NCBI RefSeq assembly: GCF_008039875.1
Contig: NZ_VRUU01000002.1
Span: 124,001-188,000, forward strand
Length of the DNA: 64,000 bases
Direction of reading: 5' to 3'
DNA from: Methylobacterium sp. WL119
GTDB lineage: Bacteria > Pseudomonadota > Alphaproteobacteria > Rhizobiales > Beijerinckiaceae
In this document: in pieces, positions 55,223 through 64,000 of the stretch
How positions within the stretch are numbered: the first letter of the stretch is position 1
Layout of the letters: the number at the start of each line of letters is the position of its first letter
Translations under genes and position numbers: made by a program
Notes under the pieces: model-generated
Databases searched by the model: none
What the model was told of the DNA's origin: nothing
What the model saw: the letters and a program-made list of their open reading frames with translations, nothing else

Positions 55223-56236
55223 TCAGATCAGCCCCTGCGCCTTGGCGAGCGCGACGAGGTCGCCCTGCGGCCGGGCGCCGATGTGCTGGATCACCTCCGC
55301 CGCCGCGAGCGCGCCGAGGCGGGCCGAGGTGACGTAGTCGAGGCCGCGGGCGTGACCGGCCAGGAAGCCGGCGGCGAAGAGGTCGCCCGCGCCGGTGGTG
55401 TCGATCACCTCGCGCACCGGCGAGGCCTCGACCGAGCGGATCTCGCCGCCCTTCACCACCATCGCGCCCTCGGACGAGCGCGTGACGAGGCCGAGCAGGT
55501 GCCGCCCGCGGGCGTCGCGCTCGTCGCGGAGCGCCTTCAGCGCCACGTCCGCGTCGTCGGTCTGGTAGAGGCTCTGCAACTCGCCGATGTTGGCGAACAG
55601 GATGTCGACGCTGCCGTCGCGGATCAGCCCGAGGAACTCGTCGCGGTAGCGGCCGACGCAGAACGCGTCCGACAGGGTCAGCGCCACCGCGTTGCCGGCG
55701 CCGTGGGCGATCGTCACCGCCTTGCGGAACGCGTCCTTGGCGGCCGGCGGGTCCCAGAGGTAGCCCTCGAGGTAGACGACGCGGGCGCTCGCGACCGTCG
55801 CCTCGTCGAGGTCGGCCGGCGACAGGCCCTGGCAGGCGCCGAGATAGGTGTTCATCGTGCGCTCGCCGTCGGGCGTCACGAGGACGAAGCAGCGGGCGGT
55901 GGCCGGCCCGTCGGTCGCCACCGGCACGTCGAACGCGACGCCGGTCGCCTTCAGGTCGTGGCTGAACAGGCCGCCGAGCTCGTCGTCGCGGACCTTGCCG
56001 ACGAAGCCGGTCTTGGCGCCGAGCAGCGCCGCGCCGACCGCCGTGTTGGCGCCCGACCCACCCGACACGATCGTCGCCGGCCCCATCGCGGAGAACAGCG
56101 CCTCGGCGCGCGGCTCGTCGATCAGCGCCATCGCGCCCTTCGGCACGCCCTGGTCGGCGAGGAAACCCTCGTCCGTGCGGGCGATGACGTCGACGATGGC
56201 GTTGCCGAGCACCAGTAGGTCGAGGCGAGCGGTCAT
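55223..56236 (-). CDS. PfkB-family sugar/nucleoside kinase (adenosine kinase-like)
   Basis: 337-residue ribokinase-superfamily kinase. LVLGNAIVDVIARTDEGFL and IVSGGSGANTAVGAALLGA are N-terminal blocks; the C-terminal anion hole and catalytic aspartate are in REVIDTTGAGDLFAAGFLAGHA. This group in Alphaproteobacteria is often called adenosine kinase, but substrates range over nucleosides and sugars. ATG 56236 has GAAGGGAC upstream; the longer frame from GTG 56293 is unlikely. Confidence 0.87.
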   Translation of the reverse strand: MTARLDLLVLGNAIVDVIARTDEGFLADQGVPKGAMALIDEPRAEALFSAMGPATIVSGGSGANTAVGAALLGAKTGFVGKVRDDELGGLFSHDLKATGVAFDVPVATDGPATARCFVLVTPDGERTMNTYLGACQGLSPADLDEATVASARVVYLEGYLWDPPAAKDAFRKAVTIAHGAGNAVALTLSDAFCVGRYRDEFLGLIRDGSVDILFANIGELQSLYQTDDADVALKALRDERDARGRHLLGLVTRSSEGAMVVKGGEIRSVEASPVREVIDTTGAGDLFAAGFLAGHARGLDYVTSARLGALAAAEVIQHIGARPQGDLVALAKAQGLI

Positions 56237-56303
56237 GCGGGCGTCCCTTCGGAAATTCGCTCGCGCTCTCGCACCGGCGCCCGGCAGGGTCAAGCGAGGC
56301 GGC

Positions 56304-56858
56304 TCAGGCGTCGTCGTAGAGTTCGGCGAGCGGGACGGTGATGCCGGGAGGATCGAAGGTCAGCACGCCGTCCGAGACGATACGCGTCTCGATGACGTCG
56401 TCGGCGCGACGATGATGGTGGACGGCGAGGCGTTTGACCGTGTCGATGAGGAGGTAATGCATCACGCTCGGGATGCCGAAGTAGCCTGCGAATTTCGCGC
56501 CCGTATCGATCGATCGCGTGCTCGGCGAGAGGACTTCGACCACGATGACCGGATCCGTCACTTCCACCGTGTCCGGATCGAGACGAGGTCCGCAACGCAC
56601 GAGGGCGTCAGGCTCGAAAGCCGTGGTGCGTTCGATCCGAATCGTCATTCCGTCCGGGAGCACCTGGCAGGGCAAGCCCTCCCGCCGAATGGCAGCCCGC
56701 AACGCGAGTTGAGCGGCGAATTTCGTCTCGGCATGCCGGACCCGTTCCGGCGACATCGCGAAGACCTCGCCGTCGAGCAACTCATGCCGCCCCGGTCGTC
56801 CCTCGCCCCAGGCCAGGAACTCGTCGACGGTCATGCGCGGTTTCGGCTTCACGCTCAT
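56304..56858 (-). CDS. Uma2 family (DUF820) restriction-like nuclease-fold protein
   Basis: 184 residues. N-terminal MTVDEFLAWGEGRPGRHELLDGEVF is the Uma2 signature, and PD-(D/E)XK-like elements are FEPDALVRCG and DPVIVVEVLSPSTRSIDTGAKFAGY, followed by IPSVMHYLLIDT. These proteins are abundant in some bacteria with unknown roles; a nuclease activity is inferred from fold only. A single copy is seen here. ATG 56858. Confidence 0.88.
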   Translation of the reverse strand: MSVKPKPRMTVDEFLAWGEGRPGRHELLDGEVFAMSPERVRHAETKFAAQLALRAAIRREGLPCQVLPDGMTIRIERTTAFEPDALVRCGPRLDPDTVEVTDPVIVVEVLSPSTRSIDTGAKFAGYFGIPSVMHYLLIDTVKRLAVHHHRRADDVIETRIVSDGVLTFDPPGITVPLAELYDDA

Positions 56859-56901
56859 GCGGCGAGCGTAACATGTCCCGATCGGGCCGCGAAGGCGGCC
56901 G

Positions 56902-57222
56902 CTACTGCATCGACTTCACTTCGCACTGCGCGTAATCGGCGCTCGCCTTCACGTAGGCGTTGAGCTTCTGCACGTAGCCTTCCGCGATCGGCCGGAACGC
57001 CTGGAGCTGCAGGTTGTAGGCCTTGATCGCGTCGTTGTAGCTGTAGGCCTCCCAGCCCGGGCACCCGCCCTTGGCATCGAGGCAGGCGGGTTTCGCCGGC
57101 AGGGCCGGCTTCTCCGGCTTGGCCGAGGCGGGCGGCGGCTCCGGAAGCGGGCAGGCGGCGAGTGCCGCGCCGGGGCAGACCAGCGCAAGGACGAGCGAGG
57201 ATCGGCTCAGGAAACCGCGCAT
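56902..57222 (-). CDS. Secreted protein of unknown function
   Basis: 106 residues. A signal peptide (MRGFLSRSSLVLALVCPGAALA) is followed by a proline/lysine-rich linker (PEPPPASAKPEKPALPAKP) and a short helical part WEAYSYNDAIKAYNLQLQAF with four cysteines in the mature chain. No family is recognised. It probably acts in the periplasm. It lies between the Uma2 and msrQ genes on the same strand but shows no operon signs with either. Confidence 0.7.
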   Translation of the reverse strand: MRGFLSRSSLVLALVCPGAALAACPLPEPPPASAKPEKPALPAKPACLDAKGGCPGWEAYSYNDAIKAYNLQLQAFRPIAEGYVQKLNAYVKASADYAQCEVKSMQ

Positions 57223-57299
57223 GGACAGGTCGAGCTCCGTTCGGCCCGCCGCGGGGCCGCGCCGGGTTGTGCGTCAGCGTGCCGGCGGGAGCAAGGCGC

Positions 57300-58181
57300 C
57301 TATGCGGCCGGCTGGACGCGCTGCGGACGGCCCGCACGCGGCGCCGGCGCCTTCGCACCCAGCGGCACGCGCACGAGGGCGACGACGGGCAGCGTCAGGC
57401 CGACCGCGAGGACCCACCAGGCCGGGCGGATCACGTCGGAAAAGTCGAGGTTGGCGCCGAGCACGAGGTCGGCCGGGATGCCGCTCTTGATCCTGTACCA
57501 GGCCGCCTCGATGCCCGCGGTCGCGAGGGCGGCGGCAACGGCGAGCAGCGCGAGCGACCACGGCCGCATCGGCAGCCTGAACCGTTGCATCAGGCGCCAG
57601 CCCATCAGCAGCACGAACAGCCCGGTCCAGAACACCGGATCGGAGACGTCGATCTTCGATTGCAGGAAGTAGTGCAGCAGCCCGAGGATGCCGATCGCGT
57701 AGGCCGCCTTGTGGAGGCGCGACCAGCTCGCGCCCATCCGCCGGATCGCGGCGTCCGTCGACGTCGCCCCGAGGGCGATGAGGCCGACGAGCGCGACGAA
57801 GCCGATCGTGAGGTAGAACCGCAGCGCGATCTCGGAGACAACCTTGGCGAGGTCGAAGTTCTGGTCGACCACGTACAGCGCGAGATGCGCCAGCGCGTAG
57901 GCCGCCGTGGTCACGCCGAGCAGGCGCCGGACGTTGATCAGCTTCGGCCAGTTCGCCACCCGCCGCAGCGGCGTGACCGCGAGGGAGGCCAGCAGGAAGC
58001 GGATCGTCCACTCGCCGGTGCCGTGGATCAGCGCCGTGATCGGCTTCGGCCCGAGCGCGTTCGTCGCGTAGGCGCCGGCGAGGTAGACGGCCGGGGCGAC
58101 GGCGAGCAGGAACGCGACGAGCTTCAGGAGCGAGAGGCGTCCGGCGCGGTCGAGCCAGGGCAGCGGCAGGGCGTGGGACAT
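57300..58181 (-). CDS. msrQ: Heme-binding membrane subunit of the methionine sulfoxide reductase MsrPQ (MsrQ)
   Basis: 293 residues with six or seven hydrophobic segments. MsrQ carries heme in the inner membrane and passes electrons to the periplasmic Mo-enzyme MsrP to repair oxidised methionine. Typical blocks are LIHGTGEWTIRFLLASLAVTPL, LRRVANWPKLINVRRLLGV, YALAHLALYVV with heme-ligand histidine and WSRLHKAAYAIGILGLLHYFL with the second. The tail beyond residue 200 is longer than in E. coli MsrQ. No msrP lies nearby in the window. ATG 58181 has GAAGAG upstream. Confidence 0.87.
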   Translation of the reverse strand: MSHALPLPWLDRAGRLSLLKLVAFLLAVAPAVYLAGAYATNALGPKPITALIHGTGEWTIRFLLASLAVTPLRRVANWPKLINVRRLLGVTTAAYALAHLALYVVDQNFDLAKVVSEIALRFYLTIGFVALVGLIALGATSTDAAIRRMGASWSRLHKAAYAIGILGLLHYFLQSKIDVSDPVFWTGLFVLLMGWRLMQRFRLPMRPWSLALLAVAAALATAGIEAAWYRIKSGIPADLVLGANLDFSDVIRPAWWVLAVGLTLPVVALVRVPLGAKAPAPRAGRPQRVQPAA

Positions 58182-58384
58182 CTCGGCTCTTCGCATGCGG
58201 TGTCGATGATGGTTGGCGGCCTGGTCGGCCGGCACGGCGCGGGGAGCGCACGCGACCCATTCGCCGCGCTGTGCCTCCGGTTACGGGCACGGGCCATTCC
58301 CGGTTCCGAACCTGCGACGACGGTTGACCCTCCGCGATCCCGGCCGAGATACCCCCGCAACCCCACGACGCAGGACCGCCTCCG

Positions 58385-59404
58385 ATGGATTACCGCACGC
58401 TCGGCCGCTCGGGCCTCAAGGTCTCGCCGATCTGCCTCGGCACGATGATGTTCGGCGGTGCCACCGACGAGGCCGATTCCGCGCGCATCGTCGCGAGCGC
58501 CCGGGATGCGGGCGTGAACTTCATTGACACCGCCGACGTCTACAATTCCGGCGCCTCGGAAGCGATCACCGGCCGCGCGATCGCGACGGATCGGCATGCC
58601 TGGGTGCTGGCCACCAAGGTCGCGAACCCGATGGGCGACGGGCCGAACGATCGCGGCCTGTCGCGCGTCCACGTCCTCCGCGCCGCCGAGGAGAGCCTGC
58701 GCCGGCTCGGGACCGACTTCATCGACATCTACTACCTCCACAAGGAGGACCACGCGACGCCGCTCGACGAGACCGTGCGGGCGATGGAGACCCTGGTCCG
58801 CCAGGGCAAGATCCGGCACTTCGGCGTCTCGAACCACCGTTCCTGGCGGATCGCCGAGATCTGCCGCCTGTGCGACGCCTACGGCATCGACCGGCCGGTG
58901 GTGAGCCAGCCGTACTACAACGCGCTCAACCGCATGCCCGAGACCGAGCACCTGCCGGCCTGCGCGCATTTCGGCCTCGGCGTGGTGCCGTACTCGCCGC
59001 TCGCCCGCGGCGTGCTGACCGGCAAGTACGATCCCGACGCCCCGCCGCCGGCCGACACCCGAGCCGGCCGCCAGGACACGCGGATGATGCAGACGGAATG
59101 GCGCCCGGAATCGCTGCGCATCGCCCGCACCCTGAAGGACCATGCCGAGGCGCGCGGCATCACCGCCGGGCAGTTCGCCTTCGCCTGGGTGATGAACAAC
59201 CGCGCCGTGACCGCGGTGATCGCCGGCCCGCGGACCATGGAACAATGGACCGACTACCTCGGCGGGCTCGACTATCGCCTCACGCCCGAGGACGAGGCCC
59301 TGGTCGACGGCCTCGTCGTGACCGGCCATCCCTCGACGCCCGGCTACAACGATCCGGCGTACCCGATCGAGGGCCGGGTGACGGTGAGCGGCACGAAGGT
59401 CTGA
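58385..59404 (+). CDS. Aldo/keto reductase
   Basis: 339-residue NADPH-dependent TIM-barrel oxidoreductase. YRTLGRSGLKVSPICLGTMMFG opens the family. The catalytic tetrad can be placed at Asp (FIDTADVYNSG), Tyr in DVYN, Lys (VLATKVANP) and His (YYLHKEDH). NADPH contacts occur near the C-terminus (NNRAVTAVIAGPRTMEQW). Substrate unknown. It is divergent from msrQ across 203 bases. Confidence 0.9.
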   Translation: MDYRTLGRSGLKVSPICLGTMMFGGATDEADSARIVASARDAGVNFIDTADVYNSGASEAITGRAIATDRHAWVLATKVANPMGDGPNDRGLSRVHVLRAAEESLRRLGTDFIDIYYLHKEDHATPLDETVRAMETLVRQGKIRHFGVSNHRSWRIAEICRLCDAYGIDRPVVSQPYYNALNRMPETEHLPACAHFGLGVVPYSPLARGVLTGKYDPDAPPPADTRAGRQDTRMMQTEWRPESLRIARTLKDHAEARGITAGQFAFAWVMNNRAVTAVIAGPRTMEQWTDYLGGLDYRLTPEDEALVDGLVVTGHPSTPGYNDPAYPIEGRVTVSGTKV

Positions 59405-59406
59405 GG

Positions 59407-59435
59407 CGGATCGGCCTCGTGCCGATCCGATCTTG
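59407..59435 (+). terminator. Possible terminator after the aldo/keto reductase
   Basis: A 9-bp stem (59407-59415 with 59421-59429, 5-base loop) directly follows the stop codon; only a weak ATCTT tail is present, so termination strength is doubtful. Confidence 0.4.
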
Positions 59436-59535
59436 GCGCAGGACGACACGTCGCTTCGGCGAGCGGCTTAAAGGTCGATTCACGCAAACGACCCTAGCGT
59501 GATGGTCGATCCAGTTCCTGCGTATCCGAAGTGCC

Positions 59536-60657
59536 ATGCCCCCATCCGTCGAGGTCGCGCCCGACCTGTCCGGGCTGATCGAACTGTCGCGCATCGCGCA
59601 TCTCGACCTGAAGCCCGTCATCCTGCGGGTCCAGACCGATCTGTTCGTGCAGGCGGCCAACCGCGACAAGTCGGAGCTCGAATCCTTCGCCTCGCTCGCC
59701 GGCGGTCTGATCCCGATCGTCGACGAGGAGACGGCGGCGATCGTCGCGGAGAAGCTCGCGCCCTTCGCCGACACGCCGCAATCCGTCCTCGCCACGCTGG
59801 CCGCCCGCGGCGGACGCGTCCGCGACATCGTGCTGGGGTCGGCGGTGACGCTTTCGCCCGCCCTGATCGATGCCGCGCTCCTCGACGGCGCCGATCTCGG
59901 CTCGGCGATGGCCGGCCGACCCGGCCTCCCCCGCGCGGTGATCGCCGAGCTGGCGCAGCGCGGCGATCCGGCGATCGACCGGGCGCTCGCCGGCAATCTC
60001 GGGATCACGCTCCGCGGCGGCGACGTCCGGCACCTCGTCGGCCGCGGCCGGACCGACCCGGACCTCGCCGGCTTCCTGCTCGCCCGCCCGGATCTCGCCG
60101 CCGGCGAGCTCGCTCCGCTCTACCTGCACGCCGACCCGATCCGGCGCGACGCGATCCGCGAGGCGATCGCCGCCACGGCCGCGCTTCGCCCCTGCCCGCC
60201 CCCGCCGCGCGACCTTGGCGGCATGCTGCTCGGCCTCTCGGCCGCCCACGACGTCCCGGGCTTCCTCGCCGCCCTGTCGGACGGGCTCGGGCTTCCGGCG
60301 AATTTCCTGCGCAGCGCGCCCGACGCCGGCTCGCGCTACGACCTGCTCACGCTGTGCCTGCGCGCCGCCGACCTCCACGAGGAGGAGGCGGTCTACGTCT
60401 TCCTGACCCTCGACGAGGCGGTCTCGCGCTCGGCCGAGCGGGTGTTCGAGCTCGTCCGCCTGTTTCGAACCACCGATCGTCCCGCCGCCCGCGACCTGCT
60501 CTCGGCGATCCTCGACCGGCCGCTGCGCGAGCGCACCGGCGCGTCCGACGCCTACCAGCCGCACCATGCGCCGGACACGGGCAAGATCCGGCAGGCTGCG
60601 GCCGAGCGGCCGGCGAACCGGACGCCCCTGCCGATGCGGGCTCGGAAGTCGTCCTGA
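59536..60657 (+). CDS. DUF2336 domain-containing protein
   Basis: 373 residues; the DUF2336 helical-repeat domain fills most of the chain (LAARGGRVRDIVLGSAVTLS, IDAALLDGADLGSAMAGRPG, VIAELAQRGDPAIDRALAGN, LLARPDLAAGELAPLYLHAD). Members are frequent in Hyphomicrobiales; some act in stress or cell-cycle signalling, but no catalytic residue is seen here. The C-terminal 60 residues are basic and low complexity. No signal or membrane segment. The start ATG 59536 gives MPPSVEVAPDL. Confidence 0.85.
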   Translation: MPPSVEVAPDLSGLIELSRIAHLDLKPVILRVQTDLFVQAANRDKSELESFASLAGGLIPIVDEETAAIVAEKLAPFADTPQSVLATLAARGGRVRDIVLGSAVTLSPALIDAALLDGADLGSAMAGRPGLPRAVIAELAQRGDPAIDRALAGNLGITLRGGDVRHLVGRGRTDPDLAGFLLARPDLAAGELAPLYLHADPIRRDAIREAIAATAALRPCPPPPRDLGGMLLGLSAAHDVPGFLAALSDGLGLPANFLRSAPDAGSRYDLLTLCLRAADLHEEEAVYVFLTLDEAVSRSAERVFELVRLFRTTDRPAARDLLSAILDRPLRERTGASDAYQPHHAPDTGKIRQAAAERPANRTPLPMRARKSS

Positions 60658-60727
60658 GATCGGCCGCGCCGGCCGCCGGCTGGGGCTCACGCATTCCGCG
60701 TCGTCGTATCGTCCAGCACGAACGGCC

Positions 60728-61066
60728 TCAGCGCCCCTCCGATCCCCGCCACGGAGCCTTGCGATCGGCATCCGCGAGGGTGTCGCGCGAGGCGGCCTGC
60801 GGACCGACGTGCCGGCCGAGCTCGGCCATGGCCTCCTGCGCCAGGCGCTGCCGGGACTCCGCCGGCATCGCGCTCCAGGCGGCTGTCGCGGACCCGACCG
60901 TGGCGAGCAACGTCGATCCCGTCGCGGGCGCCGGGGACGCCGCGTCGCGCGGACCGGCCATCTCGGGTGCGGACGGAACGCTCGCGCGTGTCCCCGGCTG
61001 GTCGCGGGTGGCCGCGAGGTACGACAACGCGCCGATCACCAGGGCGGCTCGCAGCAGGAACGACAT
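60728..61066 (-). CDS. Small membrane-anchored protein of unknown function
   Basis: 112 residues. A hydrophobic N-terminus (MSFLLRAALVIGALSYLA) could be an uncleaved signal anchor, followed by an alanine/proline-rich linker and a helical region (ESRQRLAQEAMAELGRHVG). No family is recognised. ATG 61066 is preferred over the upstream in-frame start, which would add a 24-residue basic leader. It converges on the DUF2336 gene. Confidence 0.6.
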   Translation of the reverse strand: MSFLLRAALVIGALSYLAATRDQPGTRASVPSAPEMAGPRDAASPAPATGSTLLATVGSATAAWSAMPAESRQRLAQEAMAELGRHVGPQAASRDTLADADRKAPWRGSEGR

Positions 61067-61373
61067 GGACGGTGATCCGGGAAGCGTGCGGGTCGAAGAC
61101 GCCCGAGGGTGGGGCCGTTTTCCTGAATCCAACGTCAACCGATCGCCTAAAAGGCATTCGATGGTGAACGAGCCCCGACGGGGACACCCTGCGCGTAGTC
61201 ACGGTTACGTTGTGGAAAGCATCCCGGCCATCGCGGGCCGACGCGCAACACTCGTTTAAGCCGGGTCTGCGAGGGTCGGGATCTAGTCGTTCGTCACCGA
61301 ACCGGGGGGCGCGAAGGCCGAGTATTACCAGGCATGCCGCGTTGTTGGCCGTCCTGGTCTTGGGTCTTGTGCG
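61067..61373. other. Intergenic region, no gene seen
   Basis: 307 bases between the small leftward gene and the histidine kinase, presumably with both promoters. I see no RNA gene, repeat or clear motif in it. Confidence 0.55.
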
Positions 61374-63284
61374 TTGCGCGTATCTGCCTTGCGTATTCAA
61401 CACCGGCTGCCCGCGCTGCTCGACGCCCGCCTCGCGAGCTTCGTGCATGAATCAGCGATCGAGGATGCCAGCGTGCGCTTCCGCCACGAGCGCTTCCTCG
61501 TGTCGCGCCTCGCCACCGGCGCGGTGATGATGGCCGGCCTGCCGCCCTACCTGCTGTGGCGCGGCGTGCCGTCGGGCATCGAGGTCCTGGCGATCGCCAG
61601 CCTGTTCCTGCCCGTGCTCGCCGCCGTCCTGCTCTCGCGCACCGGCTCGCTGTGGATCGCGCACGCCGTCTCGTCGGCCGGCCTCACCGGCCTCGTCGTG
61701 TGCCTCGCCAGCCTCACCGGCGGCGTGCAGTCGGCCGCCGCGATCTGGCTCGTGGCGATCCCGCTCGAGGCGGTGGTCTCCGGCTCGAAGCGCGCCACCG
61801 TCGCGGCGTCGCTGCTCGCGATGGTCGGCGTCCTCTGCGTGGCGTTCACCGGATCGTGGATCATCACGAGCCCGACCATGGCGCTGTCGGCCTCCGTCGC
61901 GATGCCGGTCTTCGCCATCACCGCGATCGGCCACGTCGCCGCGCAGGTGCTGGAGCAGATGCGCAACGAGGGCCAGTGGCGCAAGCGCATGCGGGACAAC
62001 GAGGCCCGCGACCGGATGCTGCTCGCGGCCATCGACGACCTCGTGACCTGGCACGACGTCAACGGCCGGGTGATCGAGGCGTCGGCCTCGGCCGAGACGC
62101 TCGTCGGCACTGATGCGATGCGCCTGCGCGGCCATGGCCTGCTCGAGCGGGTGCACGTGGCCGACCGCCCCGCCTTCCTCCAGGCGATCAGCGATGTCGC
62201 GGCTCTGGGCAAGCCGGCGACGGTGCAGCTGCGCCTCAACGTCGACCCGACCGCCCGGCGACAGGACGGCGCGCGGCTGATCCATGTCGAGATGCGCGCC
62301 CACCGGATCGCGCAGTCGCCGTCGGGCCCGGTCGGCGTCGTCGCGGTGACCCGCGACGTGACCGAGCATCGCCGCCACGCCGAGGAGCTCGAGCGCGCCC
62401 GCGCCGAGGCGGAGCGCGCCGACGAGGTCAAGAGCCGGTTCCTGGCCAACGTCACCCACGAGCTGCGCACGCCCCTGAACGCTATCATTGGCTTCTCCGA
62501 GGTCCTGGCCGGCGAAGGCGCGGTCGTGCTCGCACCGGAGCGGGCGCGGGAATATGCCGGCATCATCGGCGCCTCGGGCCAGCACCTGCTCAGCGTCGTC
62601 AACACGCTGCTCGACATGAGCCGGATCCAAAGCGGCAACTTCGACTACGCGCCCGAGCTGGTCGACGCGGCGGCGCTGACGCGCAGCTGCTGCGACCTGA
62701 TGAAGCTCAAGGCCGATGCGGTCGGCGTCGTGCTCGCGCAGGTCGCCGAGCCCGGCCCGATCGAGATCACCGCCGATTCGCGCGCCTGCCGCCAGGTGCT
62801 GATCAACCTGATCTCGAACGCGGTGAAGTTCACGCCGGCCGGCGGCCGCGTCGAGGTGGCGCTGCGCCGGACCGCGGCCGGCCTCGACCTGATCGTGTCG
62901 GATACCGGCATCGGCATCCGCGAGGCCGACCTGCCGCGACTCGGAACGCCGTTCTTCCAGGCCGGCTCCGGCGGCTACAAGCGCACCCACGAGGGCACCG
63001 GCCTCGGCCTCTCGGTGGTGCAGGGCCTCGTCGGCCTGCACGGCGGCACGATCGCGATCGAGAGCGCGCCGGATGCCGGGACCACGGTCACCGTCAGCCT
63101 GCCGAGGGCCTGCCGGTCGGCCGAGAGCCCGGTCGGCACCGCGCCGCTCACCGCCCGGGTTCGCCCGGCCGGCAGGGCTTCGGCCCACGGCGCCGTGGTG
63201 CGGCTGCCGCTCGGCCTGTTCGACACCGGGCCGACGGTGGTGCGGGAGATCGACGATCCCGCGCGCCTGCGCCGCGTCGGCTGA
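61374..63284 (+). CDS. PAS-domain sensor histidine kinase (DivJ-like)
   Basis: 636 residues. The first 200 contain about six membrane segments (for example GIEVLAIASLFLPVLAAVLL). A PAS domain follows (LLAAIDDLVTWHDVNGRVIE through VGVVAVTRDVTEH), then the histidine phosphorylation domain FLANVTHELRTPLNAIIGFS, and the ATPase domain with N-box NLISNAVKFTP, G1 DTGIGIREADL and G2 GTGLGLSVVQGL. This order resembles DivJ-type kinases that work with DivK and CtrA, which is suggestive given ctrA in this window, but similar kinases abound. The start is uncertain: TTG 61374 is the most upstream in-frame option and GTG around residue 34 is possible. Confidence 0.82.
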   Translation: MRVSALRIQHRLPALLDARLASFVHESAIEDASVRFRHERFLVSRLATGAVMMAGLPPYLLWRGVPSGIEVLAIASLFLPVLAAVLLSRTGSLWIAHAVSSAGLTGLVVCLASLTGGVQSAAAIWLVAIPLEAVVSGSKRATVAASLLAMVGVLCVAFTGSWIITSPTMALSASVAMPVFAITAIGHVAAQVLEQMRNEGQWRKRMRDNEARDRMLLAAIDDLVTWHDVNGRVIEASASAETLVGTDAMRLRGHGLLERVHVADRPAFLQAISDVAALGKPATVQLRLNVDPTARRQDGARLIHVEMRAHRIAQSPSGPVGVVAVTRDVTEHRRHAEELERARAEAERADEVKSRFLANVTHELRTPLNAIIGFSEVLAGEGAVVLAPERAREYAGIIGASGQHLLSVVNTLLDMSRIQSGNFDYAPELVDAAALTRSCCDLMKLKADAVGVVLAQVAEPGPIEITADSRACRQVLINLISNAVKFTPAGGRVEVALRRTAAGLDLIVSDTGIGIREADLPRLGTPFFQAGSGGYKRTHEGTGLGLSVVQGLVGLHGGTIAIESAPDAGTTVTVSLPRACRSAESPVGTAPLTARVRPAGRASAHGAVVRLPLGLFDTGPTVVREIDDPARLRRVG

Positions 63285-63307
63285 TCGAAACGCAACGGGG
63301 AGACAGA

Positions 63308-64000
63308 ATGTCCGAGATGCGCGACCATCGCGAGATCACCGTCGCCGGAGACGCCCGCAGCGCCCGCCCGGCCAAGGCCCCCCGCCGCCCGGCGCAGCGC
63401 CGGCCCGCCGCCGACGTGTCGGAATGGCGGATGATGCTCGGCGCCGTCGCCAGCGGGACGTTCCAGATGTGCCGGCGCAATCCCGGCGCGCTGTTCGGCG
63501 GCGTGGTCGCGTTCGGCGCAGTGGTGGTCGTCTCGATGAACGCCCTCGGCTACCAGAACGGGCGCCACCCGGCCCCGATCCTGCCAAAGATCGTGATCCG
63601 CCAAGATGCGATGAGCAAGGATGCGGTGAGCAAGGATGCCGCGAGAAAGGACCCCGCCGCGAGGTCGGTACCTGAGAAGGTCGCCGATGCCGACCGGCCG
63701 GCCGAGACGGCGCGCACGCCTCTCAAGGCAGCAGAGGCCGCCAGGCCCGCCGCCCGCGATCCGATCGCCGACCTGATCCGATCCGACGAGACGACCGCTT
63801 CGGTGACGCCCAAGAGTGCCGTCGCGCCGCCCAAGCCGCAGCCGGCGGTGATGCAGGCGCAGAAGGCCTTGTCGAAGCTCGGCTACGGCCCGCTCAAGGC
63901 CGACGGGCTGATGGGAGCGACCACCCGCGCGGCGATCGAGAAGTTCGAGCGCGACCGCAAGCTGCCGGTGAAGGGCGAGGCCGCTGGCCGCACGCTTCGC
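63308..64000 (+). CDS. Peptidoglycan-binding-domain membrane protein, 3' end cut off by the window edge
   Basis: 231 codons to the right edge, no stop. A cytoplasmic N-terminus (basic, proline-rich) precedes one membrane segment (ALFGGVVAFGAVVVVSMNALG). A low-complexity linker includes the tandem triplet KDAMSKDAVSKDAARKD-like stretch. A PG_binding_1 domain begins VMQAQKALSKLGYGPLKADG and GATTRAAIEKFERDRKLPVK and continues past the edge. Such proteins bind cell-wall peptidoglycan, probably as part of envelope remodelling. It starts 23 bases after the kinase stop and could be its operon partner. Confidence 0.85.
   Translation, partial: MSEMRDHREITVAGDARSARPAKAPRRPAQRRPAADVSEWRMMLGAVASGTFQMCRRNPGALFGGVVAFGAVVVVSMNALGYQNGRHPAPILPKIVIRQDAMSKDAVSKDAARKDPAARSVPEKVADADRPAETARTPLKAAEAARPAARDPIADLIRSDETTASVTPKSAVAPPKPQPAVMQAQKALSKLGYGPLKADGLMGATTRAAIEKFERDRKLPVKGEAAGRTLR

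Overview
The window comes from a very GC-rich alphaproteobacterium of the order Hyphomicrobiales, most likely Methylobacterium or a close relative. This is inferred from gene content and order rather than a database search. The pointers are a CtrA cell-cycle regulator beside fliI, the thyA-folA-hflK-hflC-degP block, the lysC-ptsP-prfA-prmC-DUF4167 block, BA14K and DUF4167 proteins, and an FdhF/YdeP-type oxidoreductase resembling the fourth formate dehydrogenase of Methylobacterium. Almost everything looks like ordinary chromosome. I see no prophage, insertion sequence, CRISPR array or rRNA operon.

Layout. 1-4.8 kb: cstA (cut by the left edge), a beta-hydroxyacid dehydrogenase, miaA, serB and a coiled-coil protein. 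4.9-10.2 kb: leftward thyA-folA, then hflK-hflC and degP (membrane and periplasmic quality control). 10.3-18.6 kb: selA, ohrR, an SRPBCC protein, an amylase-family enzyme, a pentapeptide-repeat membrane protein and the FdhF/YdeP oxidoreductase. 18.7-22.8 kb: a glycine-rich BA14K protein, gcdH, an AEC transporter and a 3-hydroxyacyl-CoA dehydrogenase. 22.9-25.5 kb: a complete NMT1/SsuA-type ABC importer. 25.6-27.6 kb: KpsT- and KpsE-like capsule-export genes without KpsM. 27.6-31.6 kb: a disrupted stress-protein gene, flhA, and a two-gene module whose nucleotidyltransferase-like member is broken. 31.6-37.8 kb: an UPF0104 membrane protein, fliJ, fliI, divergent ctrA, then leuA preceded by a leucine leader peptide. 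37.9-40.9 kb: tRNA-Lys(CTT) and a second ABC importer. 40.9-46.5 kb: a small secreted protein, a double cold-shock protein, a CheY-like receiver, ppx, rlmE and DUF4167. 46.9-52.5 kb: prmC, prfA, ptsP, lysC. 52.8-64 kb: ubiG, a YbhB protein, a quinone oxidoreductase, a PfkB kinase, a Uma2 protein, msrQ, an aldo/keto reductase, a DUF2336 protein, a DivJ-like histidine kinase and a peptidoglycan-binding protein cut by the right edge.

The genes are mostly housekeeping: translation (miaA, prfA, prmC, rlmE, tRNA-Lys), nucleotide and amino-acid synthesis (thyA, folA, serB, leuA, lysC), proteostasis, flagellar export, cell-cycle control and transport. The points most worth a second look are the leucine attenuation leader upstream of leuA, the decayed nucleotidyltransferase beside an intact partner, the stress gene with an apparent internal deletion, the tandem 17-bp repeat upstream of ohrR, and the motifs between fliI and ctrA.
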